Shown: piece after piece, positions 46,680 to 56,715 of the stretch
Layout: each line of letters starts with the position of its first letter
Numbering within the stretch: position 1 is the first letter of the stretch
NCBI GenBank assembly: GCA_003643835.1
Contig: QMKX01000007.1
Span: forward strand, 1 to 61,701
Reading direction: 5' to 3'
Length of the DNA stretch: 61,701 bases
Source of the DNA: Campylobacterota bacterium
GTDB lineage: Bacteria > Campylobacterota > Campylobacteria > Campylobacterales > Arcobacteraceae
Made by a program: the position numbers and the translations under genes
The notes under the pieces: generated by a model
The model's database searches: none
What the model was told of the DNA's origin: nothing
The model's input: only the letters and a program-made list of their open reading frames with translations

Positions 46680-46685
46680 TATAAT
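46680..46685 (+). promoter_or_regulatory. -10 box of the TRAP transporter operon
   Basis: TATAAT in TTGTTATAATTTG, followed within four bases by an inverted repeat. The ATG is 66 bases downstream. Confidence 0.6.
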
Positions 46686-46688
46686 TTG

Positions 46689-46705
46689 TTGTTAAAAGAT
46701 AACAA
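46689..46705 (+). promoter_or_regulatory. Inverted repeat at the dctP transcription start (possible operator)
   Basis: TTGTTA-AAAGA-TAACAA, a perfect 6-bp dyad around a 5-base centre, covers the expected start point just after the TATAAT box. Its position suits a repressor site for substrate-controlled expression of the transporter, or a 5' hairpin. Confidence 0.45.
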
Positions 46706-46751
46706 TATCAAAAAAAGATAAAAAATATACAAAATATACAAAAGGAAAAAT

Positions 46752-47894
46752 ATGAAAAAGATTTATTTGATGGTGATATCATTTCTATTAGTAGGATTGG
46801 TATTTACAGGTTGTGGCGACAAGCCAACTAACGAGACCAAACAAAGTGCGGCTCCTGTGAAACAGGAAGCTAAACAAGTGGCAAAAAAAGAGACCAAAAA
46901 GGTAGTATGGAAACTAGCTATGACATGGCCTTCTACTTTGACACCTCTAGCATCGCCTACACACAATCTAGCAAAGATGGTAAGCGATATGACCGATGGT
47001 AACTTTAAGATAGAGCTGCATGGCAAAGAGAAGCACAAGGCGGCTTTGGGTATATTGGATTTTGTCAAAAACAAACAATACGAGATAGGACATAGTGGTT
47101 CGTATTATTGGAAAGGCAAAGATATCAACACGATATGGTTTACTACTGTTCCATTTGGTATGACTATGAAAGAACAATACAGTTGGTTTTATTATGGCGA
47201 TGGTATGAAATACATGAACAAAGTTTATGACAGATTTGGTATCCTAAACTTTCCAGGAGGCAACACAGGAGTCCAGATGGGCGGTTGGTTCAAAAAAGAG
47301 ATAAAAACTGCAGATGACCTAAAAGGTATCAAGATGAGGATTCCAGGTCTTGCAGGTGAAGTTATGGCGAAACTAGGAGTAAGTGTGACCAATATACCAG
47401 CAGGTGAGCTATATACATCGCTTGATAGAGGCACAATTGATGCTTTAGAGTGGGTAGGACCAGGTATGGATATAAAGATGGGCTTCCACAAAGTAGCACC
47501 TTATTATTACACTGGTTGGCATGAGCCAGCTAGTGAGATGCAGTTTATGGTAAACAAAAAGGCATTTGAAAAGTTGCCAAAAGCTTATCAAAATATACTT
47601 ATAACTGCTATGAAAGCCAGTGCTAGTGATATGTATTATGAAAACTTCCATGCATCAAGCGAAGCATGGGCAAAGATGAAAACAGAGTTTCCAGATATCA
47701 AGGTCAAGTCGTTTCCACAGCCAGTGATGCAAAAGATGAAAGATGCTACAACAGAAGTGTTCAACAAATATGCTAGTGAAAATAAACTATTTAAAGAGAT
47801 TTACATCAACCAACAAGCCTATATCAAAAAAGCCAGAGCATGGTCAAAGATGGGTGAATATGGTTATATCCAGACTACAGATAGCTTAAAATAA
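46752..47894 (+). CDS. TRAP transporter substrate-binding protein (DctP family, TakP-like)
   Basis: 380 residues. Lipoprotein signal peptide with VFTGC (Cys21), a Lys/Glu/Ala-rich tether to about 55, then the binding domain starting WKLAMTWPS. The ligand-binding Arg lies in IKMRIPGLAGEV, and LDRGTIDALEWVGPGMD followed by YYYTGWHEPA matches the TakP group, which binds 2-oxoacids. Substrate is therefore probably an organic 2-oxo acid, but this is inference. AAAAGGAAAA before the ATG. First gene of the dctPQM set. Confidence 0.9.
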   Translation: MKKIYLMVISFLLVGLVFTGCGDKPTNETKQSAAPVKQEAKQVAKKETKKVVWKLAMTWPSTLTPLASPTHNLAKMVSDMTDGNFKIELHGKEKHKAALGILDFVKNKQYEIGHSGSYYWKGKDINTIWFTTVPFGMTMKEQYSWFYYGDGMKYMNKVYDRFGILNFPGGNTGVQMGGWFKKEIKTADDLKGIKMRIPGLAGEVMAKLGVSVTNIPAGELYTSLDRGTIDALEWVGPGMDIKMGFHKVAPYYYTGWHEPASEMQFMVNKKAFEKLPKAYQNILITAMKASASDMYYENFHASSEAWAKMKTEFPDIKVKSFPQPVMQKMKDATTEVFNKYASENKLFKEIYINQQAYIKKARAWSKMGEYGYIQTTDSLK

Positions 47895-47900
47895 GAAATC

Positions 47901-48380
47901 TTGAAAAAGTTTCATAAATTCATAGGTGACTTCACAACTATTGTGCTGTTGCTTATGATTGTCAATGTATTTTTTGATGTGGTGCTGAGATATTTTTTTA
48001 GCACCACTTTTATATGGCTCCAAGAGATGGAGTGGCATTTGTTTGCTATTATGTTTTTGTTTGGTATATCATATGCTATCAACGAAGAGTCTCATGTGAG
48101 GGTTGATTTTTTATACGACAACCATACCCCAAAGACAAAAGCATATATCAATATATTTTGCACGATATCTTTTCTCATACCATTTGCTCTGTTTATAGTG
48201 TTTGATTCTTATGATTTTGTGTATGATGCATACGATTATAGCGAGATCAGCGAAGACCCGGGTGGTCTAACTCATAGGTGGATTATCAAATTTATGATAC
48301 CGTTATCGTTTGCTTTTATATTTGCAATGTCATTGCTGTATATAAAAACAAATATAACGAAACTTAAAGAGCAAAAATGA
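47901..48380 (+). CDS. TRAP transporter small permease (DctQ)
   Basis: 159 residues, four transmembrane helices. LQEMEWHLFAIMFLFGISYAI (about 35-55) and the HVRVDFLY motif are typical of DctQ. TTG start six bases after the dctP stop. ATGA overlap with the large permease gene. Confidence 0.9.
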   Translation: MKKFHKFIGDFTTIVLLLMIVNVFFDVVLRYFFSTTFIWLQEMEWHLFAIMFLFGISYAINEESHVRVDFLYDNHTPKTKAYINIFCTISFLIPFALFIVFDSYDFVYDAYDYSEISEDPGGLTHRWIIKFMIPLSFAFIFAMSLLYIKTNITKLKEQK

Positions 48381-49711
48381 TAGGTATATATATGTTTGGC
48401 TTTGCTTTGTTTGCATTGAGTTTGGGCTATCCTGTAGCTTGGACTTTTGGGGCTGTGGCACTGCTGTTTGGTGGTATATCGGCTTTTGTAGAGATAACTG
48501 CTAATGGTGGTTTTGATATAGTGCTGTTTTTAGAAGAGTTTAACTTGCTTTTTTCACAGATGCCATTTCGTATATACAGCATCATGACAAACAAAATACT
48601 GATGGCAGTTCCTCTGTTTATCTTTATGGGTATCGTGCTACAAAAGTCAAACTTAGCCCAAAGATTGCTTGAAGCCATGGGAACGATATTTGGCGAGATT
48701 CGTGGCGGTGTCGCTGTGTCTACAGTCATAGTAGGAGCCATGCTAGCATCTAGCACTGGAGTAGTTGGGGCATCTGTCGTGGCTATGGGTGTGATATCGC
48801 TACCTGTCATGCTCAAATACCACTACGACAAACCGTTTGCATGTGGCACTATATGTGCTAGTGGAACTTTGGGACAGATAATACCACCATCTATCATACT
48901 TATCATCCTAGCCGATGTGTTTGGTGTAGCAGTGGGTGATCTATTTAAAGCTGCTGTGATACCATCTGTGGTGTTGGTGGGAATATATATTTTGTATATA
49001 CTGGTAATATCCCACATGGACAAAGATGTGGCACCAGCTTTGCCACAAGACAACAGCCTAAATAAAAAAGAACAAATAATAGTCGCACTTAAAGCTATAA
49101 TACCACCATTTTTTTTGATATTTTTAGTGTTAGGTTCTATATTTGCAGGCATTGCCACCCCTACAGAATCCGCCTCTGTAGGAGCTGTAGGCTCACTTAT
49201 TTTGGCTTATATCTACAAAGAGCTAAACTATGATTTGCTTCAATCGAGCTCAAAAGAGACAGTCAAGATAACCTCCATGGTGTTTGCTATACTTATAGGA
49301 GCGACTGCTTTTTCACTTGTATTTGTATATACAGGTGCTGACACTATAGTAGAAGAGCTGATGACTGGGTTGCCTGGCGAAAAGTGGGGGTTTATAATCC
49401 TTAGTATGCTTATCATCTTTGTGCTTGGGTTTTTTATAGATTTTATAGAGATATCATATATAGTAGTGCCAATACTTTTGCCTATAAGTGAGACTATAGG
49501 TATAGACCCTATATGGTTTGCTATACTTATAGCTATGAACTTACAAAGCTCGTTTCTCACTCCGCCGTTTGGATTTTCGCTGTTTTATCTCAAAGGTGTA
49601 GCACAAAATATCAAAACAACAGATATATACAAAGGTGTCATGCCATTTATAATATTGCAAATGATAGTGTTATGTACACTTGTGATATTTCCAGCTATTT
49701 ATGGGTTTTAA
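48377..49711 (+). CDS. TRAP transporter large permease (DctM)
   Basis: 444 residues with about 12 membrane segments; the Na+-dependent transport subunit. LMAVPLFIFMGIVLQKS, GTLGQIIPPSIILIILAD, GIATPTESASVGAVGSL and the late NLQSSFLTPPFGFSLFYLKG are conserved DctM blocks. It converges on nusA with only 7 bases between the stops. Confidence 0.95.
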   Translation: MIGIYMFGFALFALSLGYPVAWTFGAVALLFGGISAFVEITANGGFDIVLFLEEFNLLFSQMPFRIYSIMTNKILMAVPLFIFMGIVLQKSNLAQRLLEAMGTIFGEIRGGVAVSTVIVGAMLASSTGVVGASVVAMGVISLPVMLKYHYDKPFACGTICASGTLGQIIPPSIILIILADVFGVAVGDLFKAAVIPSVVLVGIYILYILVISHMDKDVAPALPQDNSLNKKEQIIVALKAIIPPFFLIFLVLGSIFAGIATPTESASVGAVGSLILAYIYKELNYDLLQSSSKETVKITSMVFAILIGATAFSLVFVYTGADTIVEELMTGLPGEKWGFIILSMLIIFVLGFFIDFIEISYIVVPILLPISETIGIDPIWFAILIAMNLQSSFLTPPFGFSLFYLKGVAQNIKTTDIYKGVMPFIILQMIVLCTLVIFPAIYGF

Positions 49712-49718
49712 GTTTTAT

Positions 49719-50915
49719 TTAGCTTTTAAATATAGCTTCAAGTTCTGAAGTATCTTTTGATGGTGCTTCGTCTTTGGTACTTGTATTTTCACCACTACTT
49801 TTAGTGGTAGATTCTATGGTATGTATATCTATGTCACATTTTGTAAGCATACCTGCCAATCTTATATTGACACCTGCTTTGCCGATAGCTTTGCTTTTTT
49901 CGTCTTGAGATATCGTCAAAGTTGCTTTGTTGATGGTTTTTTTGTATCCATCTTCTTTTATGATCTGCTCCTCTGACACAACGACATTTTCAATTTTAGC
50001 CGGAGACATGGCTCGGCTTATAAATTTTTCTAAAATAGGGCTATACTCGATACAGTCAATTCCTTCGCCATTTAGTTCGGCACTTACCGCATTTATTCTC
50101 ACACCTTTTACTCCAACAATAGAACCAATTGGGTCTGTATTTGGGTCAAGAGATGACACTGCTATTTTAGCTCTAATACCCGGTATTCTTGCTATGGCTT
50201 CTATGTTGAGTTTATTGTCTTTAAGTTCTGGCACTTCAAGCACCAACAAGGCTTCAAGGTATTTTGGACTGGTTCTTGACAGATCAATAATAAGCCCAAA
50301 AATTTTGTCTATACGCACAGACTTTACAACAGCTTGAACAGTATCGCCTACTTTAAATTTTTCACCTTTTATTCTATTTTTCCTATTTAAAACACCGCGA
50401 ACTTCGGCAATATTTACAAATGTATTTTCTTCTTTGTCAATATTTGTCACAACTGCATTGACAAGTGTTCCAACTTTTGATCTATATTTATCAAATATAT
50501 TGTCGCTTATGTGTTTTTGAAGTCTATATTCTAGTTCGCTATATAGATAACTTGAAGCATTGCGACCCATATGTTCAAACTCCATATCGTATTGGAGAAA
50601 ATCACCTATTTCTAAATTTTTGTCTAATTTGTAAGCGTCATCAAGAACAATAAAATTCTCAGCATTGATAAGGTTTTCATACTCGTCTAATACTTCGCCA
50701 CTAATCCTGATATCATCGCTTGCTACTACTTCTATCTTTTGATATAGATTTAGCTTGTCATTTTCTTTGTCTATATCTGATCCGTATTCAAGAGTATGGT
50801 CGCCCAGTTTTTTTGCTACTTTTATCATAGATTCTATCAAAGCTAATTCGACTTGCGATGTTTGCAAACCTTTTTCGCTTGCCAATTGTTCAAGTATTTG
50901 TGTTATATTATTCAC
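49719..50915 (-). CDS. nusA: Transcription termination/antitermination factor NusA
   Basis: 398 residues: RNA-polymerase-binding N-terminal domain (1-120), S1 domain (about 135-200, GTLVNAVVTNIDKEENTFVN then GDTVQAVVKSV), and two KH domains with DPIGSIVGVKGVRI and EKSKAIGKAGVNIRLA. The tail is acidic and Ser/Thr-rich. GTG start with AAAGGA five bases upstream; it overlaps the ispH stop by 8 bases, making it the last gene of pheS-pheT-aroA-ispH-nusA. Confidence 0.95.
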   Translation of the reverse strand: MNNITQILEQLASEKGLQTSQVELALIESMIKVAKKLGDHTLEYGSDIDKENDKLNLYQKIEVVASDDIRISGEVLDEYENLINAENFIVLDDAYKLDKNLEIGDFLQYDMEFEHMGRNASSYLYSELEYRLQKHISDNIFDKYRSKVGTLVNAVVTNIDKEENTFVNIAEVRGVLNRKNRIKGEKFKVGDTVQAVVKSVRIDKIFGLIIDLSRTSPKYLEALLVLEVPELKDNKLNIEAIARIPGIRAKIAVSSLDPNTDPIGSIVGVKGVRINAVSAELNGEGIDCIEYSPILEKFISRAMSPAKIENVVVSEEQIIKEDGYKKTINKATLTISQDEKSKAIGKAGVNIRLAGMLTKCDIDIHTIESTTKSSGENTSTKDEAPSKDTSELEAIFKS

Positions 50916-51747
50916 ATTTGTCCTTTAGTTTTTCTATTATGTTGTTTATAATCCAATTTGGTGTAGATGCCCCAGCAGTTATGCCACATATTTTTTTGTT
51001 TTCAAACCAAACATCTTGTAGCTCTTTCTCATCTTCAATAAGATAACTATTTGCACAGTTGCTTAAAGCTATATCAAAAAGTTGTTTAGTATTTGATGAG
51101 TTTTTTCCCCCGATTATGAGCATAATATCTGTTTGTTTAGATAGCTCGTATGTGGCATCCTGATTTTGTAAAGTTGCATCACAAATAGTATTAAATACAA
51201 GCACTTCTTTATATTTTAGTATGAGCTTATTTACTATTTTGAGGTAGTTTTGTTTGTTTCTCGTTGTTTGTGCTACTATTGCTATTTTGTCTTTTTTGAA
51301 GGTTATATTTTCAAATTCATCGGCTGATAAAACTACATATATATCATCGAGATTTGAAGCCCAGCTTTTGGCACCCTGGACTTCAGGGTGATTTTTGTCG
51401 CCAAATATTACTACAGAATATATGTTTTGATCTATATTCTTGACTATATTTTGTAGAGTTGTTACATATGGGCAAGTAGCATTAATGATATCGGCATCTT
51501 TTGTTTTGAGTTGCTGTATGTTATCTTTTGTTATACCGTGAGTTCTTATGATTATGGTATCGTTTTGTTTAACTTCGTTTATATTTTGATGTAAGCTTAT
51601 GTCATAATTATTTTTTAGTCTATCTATCTCTTTTTGATTGTGAATAAGCGGCCCCAATGTTTTACTACTTTTGTGTTTTTGTGCTATATTTATAGCTCTT
51701 TTGACACCAAAACAAAAACCATAATGAGAAGCTAATTTAATCTTGAT
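50908..51747 (-). CDS. ispH: 4-hydroxy-3-methylbut-2-enyl diphosphate reductase, probable ATC start
   Basis: Last enzyme of the non-mevalonate isoprenoid pathway, a [4Fe-4S] protein. Three cluster cysteines lie in [11 protein letters not shown] (C12), NATCPYV and NTICDAT. The first ATG/GTG/TTG in frame (TTG 51657) would remove 30 residues, including the essential first cysteine. Upstream the frame reads [16 protein letters not shown] without interruption. ATC at 51745-51747 has GAGGAG five bases upstream and yields [11 protein letters not shown], the expected N-terminus, with 279 residues in all. The start overlaps aroA by 11 bases. Confidence 0.92.
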   Translation of the reverse strand: MKIKLASHYGFCFGVKRAINIAQKHKSSKTLGPLIHNQKEIDRLKNNYDISLHQNINEVKQNDTIIIRTHGITKDNIQQLKTKDADIINATCPYVTTLQNIVKNIDQNIYSVVIFGDKNHPEVQGAKSWASNLDDIYVVLSADEFENITFKKDKIAIVAQTTRNKQNYLKIVNKLILKYKEVLVFNTICDATLQNQDATYELSKQTDIMLIIGGKNSSNTKQLFDIALSNCANSYLIEDEKELQDVWFENKKICGITAGASTPNWIINNIIEKLKDKCE

Positions 51748-53014
51748 ACAAACTCCTCAAGATAGACCTAAAGTTTGGAAATGATGTCAATATACAGTCA
51801 GTATCTTCTATATCCATACCGCTTAATAATCCAGCTATAGCGAAACTCATAGCAACCCTGTGGTCTCCGTGTGAGTTTATAGTAGCTTTTTGAAACTTCC
51901 CGCTACCTTGTATCTCATAGCCATCGTCAAACTCTTCACAGCAAATATCACAAAGCTTTAAATTGTTTATGATACTGCTAATTCTATCACTCTCTTTTAC
52001 TCGTAACTCTTTTGCATTTTTGACTACACTTTTACCTTTTGCTATACTCATAGCTATGGCGAGAGCAGGCAATTCATCGATAAGCCAAGCTATGTTGTCG
52101 CTTATAGTTATACCCACAAGAGAGCTATGCTTGACTATTATATCTCCTATTGGTTCATATGTGTTCTCTTTATTTATATATGTTATATCTGCTCCCATAT
52201 TTTCAAGCTGCTTATATGCTTCAATTCTCGTAGGATTTAAAGATATGTTTTTCAAAACAATCTGACTATTTGGAACGATAGTCGCCGCTACAGCAAAGAA
52301 AAAAGCAGATGAAGGATCAGCAGGTATAGTGATATTTAGTGGCCGCAACGGCTTTTTTGTGGGACTTATAATTATTTTTCCATTTTCAGTTTTGATATTC
52401 GCACCCATACAATCAAGCATCCTTTCAGTGTGATCTCTTGTGAGATTATTTTCTTTGTATGTTGAGTTTTGACCACCTTTTATACATGCTAAAATCATAG
52501 CAGATTTAATTTGTGCCGAATCAATATCGCTATGGAAACTAAAATTTTTTAAGTGTGTATTTCCCAGGATAGTAAGCGGAGCAAAACCAGCAAGGTCTTT
52601 TATGTTTGCTCCTATATTGCAAAGTGGCTTGACAACTCTACTCATAGGGCGTTTCAATAAGTATTCATCTCCTGTAAGTATAAATTTGCCTTCACAACCA
52701 CTCAAAAATCCAGCCCACAATCGTATAGCTGTGCCAGCATTGCCACAATACAATGGTTCATCTGGTTGCAATATATTTGTAGGTGGAGTTATGGTTGTTT
52801 TATTTTCATCTATTTCCACTACAGCACCAAGTTTTTTTGCTATGTTTAAACTATCTTGTGTATCTTGAGCTAAAAGAAAGTTAAATATAGTTGATGGTTT
52901 ATCACTAAACAAACTAAATATCACACACCTATGCGATATTGATTTGTCACTTGCTATATCTTGTATGGTTATACCAAAAGGTTTTTTTAATTTCCTTATT
53001 TTTAGGTTTGTCAT
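51737..53014 (-). CDS. aroA: 3-phosphoshikimate 1-carboxyvinyltransferase (EPSP synthase)
   Basis: Shikimate pathway enzyme, 425 residues. DKSISHR (18-24), the [16 protein letters not shown] block and [15 protein letters not shown] and [13 protein letters not shown] are diagnostic. ATGA overlap with the pheT stop. Its last codons contain the Shine-Dalgarno and start of ispH. AroB of the same pathway is at 29647-30678. Confidence 0.97.
   Translation of the reverse strand: MTNLKIRKLKKPFGITIQDIASDKSISHRCVIFSLFSDKPSTIFNFLLAQDTQDSLNIAKKLGAVVEIDENKTTITPPTNILQPDEPLYCGNAGTAIRLWAGFLSGCEGKFILTGDEYLLKRPMSRVVKPLCNIGANIKDLAGFAPLTILGNTHLKNFSFHSDIDSAQIKSAMILACIKGGQNSTYKENNLTRDHTERMLDCMGANIKTENGKIIISPTKKPLRPLNITIPADPSSAFFFAVAATIVPNSQIVLKNISLNPTRIEAYKQLENMGADITYINKENTYEPIGDIIVKHSSLVGITISDNIAWLIDELPALAIAMSIAKGKSVVKNAKELRVKESDRISSIINNLKLCDICCEEFDDGYEIQGSGKFQKATINSHGDHRVAMSFAIAGLLSGMDIEDTDCILTSFPNFRSILRSLYQD
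51753..51758 (-). promoter_or_regulatory. Shine-Dalgarno that sets the ispH ATC start
   Basis: GAGGAG on the minus strand inside the aroA 3' end, 5 bases before ATC 51747. No in-frame ATG, GTG or TTG lies within reach of it. Confidence 0.6.
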
Positions 53015-55344
53015 CTAATACGAAGTTCCAATTTTTGTTCCAATTGTTGTAAAATTTTTTGCATAATTGCCAAGATATCATTTTCACTCATAGTTTTGTA
53101 TTGGTTTTGGAGCAAAAATCTTATAGTCAAGCTTTCGTTTGTTTTGAGTTTTTTATCTGTGTATAAGTCTATGATATTAAATTTAATTATCTCTTTTATG
53201 TTTAAATTTTTTATTGTATTTGATATATCAATATATGGCATACTTTTTGGTGTTACGATACTCAAATCTCTATAAACACTCTGAAATTTTGAATACGGCT
53301 TGACTACTATTTTTTGTTTAGCTAATTTGTCTAATTTTATGCATGCTATATATGTATCGTCGATACCAAACTCATTTTTCACATCTAAATCAAGCTCACT
53401 TAAAAAACCTATCTTTTGATTTTTTACGATGATATCAGCACAATTGTATGGGTGACATAGATTATTTGGTATGCTTGATGTAGCAATTAACTCAAATTGA
53501 CCTATGATATTTGAAATTTTTTGCACAAAAGCACTAATATTTATTTTCGATGGTTTGCTTTTGTTTTGAATATTTGGCATATCTTTGTAGCCACTAAAAA
53601 CAAAAGACAACTCATTCGTTTGGACGCGATTTTTGTCATATACTTCGCCTATCTCAAACAATGCAACACTATTTAAACCCTGATTGTAGTTTAGTTTAAC
53701 TCCATCAAGTAAATTGAGCAAAAGAGTGGTTCTTGTGGTATCTAACTCTTGGCTGATAGGATTTGATAGCTCCTTTTTATTGTCTATAGTATCAAAACCG
53801 TATTTAAGAGCTTTTGATTTTTGCACAAAAAGAAAACTTATTTGTTCGTAAAATCCAGCCGATATTGCTTTTTGACGAATAGTATTGAAAAAATCCAACT
53901 TGCTTATCGTTTTGTTTTGTCTGTTTTGTTCGCTCAACTTCAAAGGTATTGATTTTATGTTGTCTATGCCAACCATACGCACAATCTCTTCTGTTATATC
54001 GGCGATGTTTTTTATGTCGGTTCTGCAGTATGGCACAGTCATTTCAAAAAGAGTTTCAGATAGTGGTTTTATAATAAATTGTAAATTTTCCAACAATTGT
54101 ATAATTGTTTGCTTTGATATGTCTTGACCTATAATTTTGTTAATGCTATTTATGTCAATTTTTAGAATAGTTATCGGCTTATTTTTATTTGATTTTTTTA
54201 GACCACTATGTATATCGGCACCACAAGTGTGCAAAATTTTGTGTAAGTATTTGGTGCCAAAATTTAGATTTGGTTCGCTTCCGCGAGAACTTTTGTAGTA
54301 TATATCGTCTGTTTTTATTTTTTTCTCAAATACCAATTTGTTTATTGTGTCAGGATTTATATAAAAAGAGACCACAGCTATGTTTATCTCATCTTTTTGT
54401 ATTTGTGAGATATCTGGTGTGTTTGTGTTTATGCCAATAGTTGTGATTTTTTCCTTGCTGTATATACTATCAAAACCATCTTTGTCTTTTTTGATATCTA
54501 TTGCTGACAATCCAAGTTTGTTTTGTTTGAGTTTTTCTGATATCATATCATACAACACACCAACACTATGTGTAGCATAAGAAGCGATGTTTTTATATAT
54601 ATTTTTATCGTAACAATTTGCGACAGATGTTCTTATGTCGTATAGCAGTTTTGATTTAAATGATTTAACATCTACTGAACTTAACACTATATTTGCATCA
54701 ATATCTTTTTCATCTTGTATTGAGAGAACTTGACCTACAGCTTTGTTTGTATACTTTATAGTTGTATCAAAACAAGGATGCTTGATGTCAAGATAGACAC
54801 TCAAATCTCTCGCAACACCATATATGCTCATACAATCGCCTCTATTTGCAGTAAGCTCTATATCTATGATTGTATCATTTAACAACTTATAATTTTGAAG
54901 TTCGGCACCTATATCAAGTTTGCCTATTGAGTTGTCTAAAATCATGATACCATCGTTTGTTTTTGGTAGGTTTATCTCATTTGCGCTACATATCATACCA
55001 GATGAGTTTTCGCCTCTTAAGGTAGTATTTTTTATGATAAAATTTTCGCTAAGTTTTGTGCCTATGGTAGCGACTGCCACATAAATATCTTTTGCTATAT
55101 TTTTAGCACCGCAAACTATTTGTAGGTTTTCATCTCCTATATCTACTTGACATACCCAAAGTTTATCAGCAGATTTATGTTTTTTGCAATCTTTGACATA
55201 TCCTACTACGACACCTTTTGGTATAGTAATTTTATCTATTTTATCTACTTCGAGCCCAATTGTATTGAGACCTTCACACAATTTTTTATCGTTTATATCG
55301 TTTATATCTATAAACTCTTGTAGCCAATATCTTGTAACTATCAT
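53011..55344 (-). CDS. pheT: Phenylalanyl-tRNA synthetase beta subunit
   Basis: 777 residues: N-terminal EMAP-like tRNA-binding domain (about 40-150, [20 protein letters not shown]), B3/B4 editing domain (about 210-390), B5 domain (about 395-465), catalytic-like domain, and a C-terminal FDX-ACB anticodon-binding domain ([14 protein letters not shown]). ATGA overlap with both pheS and aroA. Confidence 0.96.
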   Translation of the reverse strand: MIVTRYWLQEFIDINDINDKKLCEGLNTIGLEVDKIDKITIPKGVVVGYVKDCKKHKSADKLWVCQVDIGDENLQIVCGAKNIAKDIYVAVATIGTKLSENFIIKNTTLRGENSSGMICSANEINLPKTNDGIMILDNSIGKLDIGAELQNYKLLNDTIIDIELTANRGDCMSIYGVARDLSVYLDIKHPCFDTTIKYTNKAVGQVLSIQDEKDIDANIVLSSVDVKSFKSKLLYDIRTSVANCYDKNIYKNIASYATHSVGVLYDMISEKLKQNKLGLSAIDIKKDKDGFDSIYSKEKITTIGINTNTPDISQIQKDEINIAVVSFYINPDTINKLVFEKKIKTDDIYYKSSRGSEPNLNFGTKYLHKILHTCGADIHSGLKKSNKNKPITILKIDINSINKIIGQDISKQTIIQLLENLQFIIKPLSETLFEMTVPYCRTDIKNIADITEEIVRMVGIDNIKSIPLKLSEQNRQNKTISKLDFFNTIRQKAISAGFYEQISFLFVQKSKALKYGFDTIDNKKELSNPISQELDTTRTTLLLNLLDGVKLNYNQGLNSVALFEIGEVYDKNRVQTNELSFVFSGYKDMPNIQNKSKPSKINISAFVQKISNIIGQFELIATSSIPNNLCHPYNCADIIVKNQKIGFLSELDLDVKNEFGIDDTYIACIKLDKLAKQKIVVKPYSKFQSVYRDLSIVTPKSMPYIDISNTIKNLNIKEIIKFNIIDLYTDKKLKTNESLTIRFLLQNQYKTMSENDILAIMQKILQQLEQKLELRIR

Positions 55345-56336
55345 CTAAACTGCCTCAACAATCGGACATCACTTTGAAAAAGAGTTCTCAAATCGGGTAT
55401 TTTATGCAAAAGCATAGCAAATCTCTCTACTCCTAATCCAAAAGCAAAACCACTACAATTTTTTAAAGCAACTTTTTCAAATACATTTTGATCAACAACT
55501 CCACAACCCAACACCTCAAGCCAACCAGTTTTAGAGCATATTTGGCAACCTTTTTGCTGGCAAAATGGACAAGATATATCAACTTCAGCAGACGGTTCAG
55601 TAAAGGGAAAAAATGATGGCCTAAAGCGTATATCTACATCTCCAAACATATTTATAAGAAATTCTTGCATAGTGTGTTTTAGATTTGCAAAAGATATATG
55701 CCCTTCATCTTGAACTACCAAACCTTCAACTTGATTGAACATAGGAGTGTGAGTGATATCAAAATCTCGTCTAAATACTTTGCCCGGAGCTATCATACGA
55801 ATAGGCGGTTTTTGTGTTAGCATGGTGCGTATTTGCACTGGCGATGTATGTGTTCGAAGAAGTTTGTTGTCATTAAAATAAAAAGTGTCTTGCATATCAC
55901 GCGCAGGGTGATATGTAGGTAAGTTCAAAGCCTCAAAGTTGTGAAAGTCATCTTCAATAAGTGGCCCATCTATAACCTCGTAGTTTAAGGATGTAAAATA
56001 GTTTATGATTTGATTCATAGTTGAAGTTATAGGATGCAACGCACCTATATCAGGCGGCATATTGTATTTTGAGACATCTATAGCCGATGATTTGAGTTTT
56101 CTTTTTGTTTCTTGTTTGATAAGTGATATTTTTCTGCCTTCAATAGCTTTGGTTATGTTTATTTTTTGTTCATTGAGATTTTTTGCGAACTCTTTTTTGT
56201 TTTCATTTGGTATATTTTTCATATCGGCAAACATATTTGTAAGTTCCCCATTTTTGCCTAATATCTTTATGCGAATATCGTCAAGGTTAGTTGATGACTT
56301 GCATTTTTTTATATTTTCCAACCATTTATCTACCAA
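55341..56336 (-). CDS. pheS: Phenylalanyl-tRNA synthetase alpha subunit
   Basis: Catalytic subunit, 331 residues: N-terminal coiled coil, class II motifs ([12 protein letters not shown], motif 2 [14 protein letters not shown], motif 3 [14 protein letters not shown]). A cysteine group [13 protein letters not shown] is present, common in this family. The start is TTG with AAGGAG five bases upstream and a TATAAT -10 box 21 bases upstream; no ATG is near. First gene of its operon. Confidence 0.96.
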   Translation of the reverse strand: MVDKWLENIKKCKSSTNLDDIRIKILGKNGELTNMFADMKNIPNENKKEFAKNLNEQKINITKAIEGRKISLIKQETKRKLKSSAIDVSKYNMPPDIGALHPITSTMNQIINYFTSLNYEVIDGPLIEDDFHNFEALNLPTYHPARDMQDTFYFNDNKLLRTHTSPVQIRTMLTQKPPIRMIAPGKVFRRDFDITHTPMFNQVEGLVVQDEGHISFANLKHTMQEFLINMFGDVDIRFRPSFFPFTEPSAEVDISCPFCQQKGCQICSKTGWLEVLGCGVVDQNVFEKVALKNCSGFAFGLGVERFAMLLHKIPDLRTLFQSDVRLLRQFR

Positions 56337-56356
56337 AAATTCTCCTTAAAAATGAC

Positions 56357-56362
56357 ATTATA
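56357..56362 (-). promoter_or_regulatory. -10 box of the pheS-pheT-aroA-ispH-nusA operon
   Basis: TATAAT on the minus strand (AGTATAATGTC), 20 bases before the pheS TTG, in the divergent spacer with the 97-aa gene. Confidence 0.55.
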
Positions 56363-56384
56363 CTATAATTTTATAAAAGTTAGC

Positions 56385-56390
56385 TATAAT
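56385..56390 (+). promoter_or_regulatory. -10 box for the 97-aa gene, lysA and trpS
   Basis: TATAAT in AGCTATAATGCC, 31 bases before the ATG. A second TATAAT at 56364-56369 could also serve. Confidence 0.5.
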
Positions 56391-56421
56391 GCCACATAAA
56401 CAATAAATAAGGCGATAGGTT

Positions 56422-56715
56422 ATGAGTGCAAAATTTACAGCGATTCAAAAATTGGAAGATGAAAAAAATTGGTATATAGAGTTAGCTGATACTATGCAAA
56501 ACAAAATAAAAAAGTGCGATGACTTAGAATTATTTTCACAAAATATAGAACAAATGGGTGCAGAGTATGGTAACGATATTGAAGTTCAGTGGGGTTGCGA
56601 TGACGATGTGCCAGAAGAGTTTATTCATGAATTAAGAGTAGCCATGATGACATACCAAGAAAAATACCAAGATGAGATAGACAAAGAGTTTGAAAACAAA
56701 GGCGACACTCAGTGA
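56422..56715 (+). CDS. Small acidic protein of unknown function (97 aa)
   Basis: Not recognised. Soluble and acidic (many Asp and Glu), apparently helical at both ends (FTAIQKLEDEKNWYIELADT at 5-24; EEFIHELRVAMMTYQEKYQD near 65-84), with a central WGCDDD. It has its own promoter and AAGG upstream, and its stop overlaps the lysA start as GTGA, so it is clearly translated with lysA and trpS. No motif allows a function to be named. Confidence 0.75.
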   Translation: MSAKFTAIQKLEDEKNWYIELADTMQNKIKKCDDLELFSQNIEQMGAEYGNDIEVQWGCDDDVPEEFIHELRVAMMTYQEKYQDEIDKEFENKGDTQ

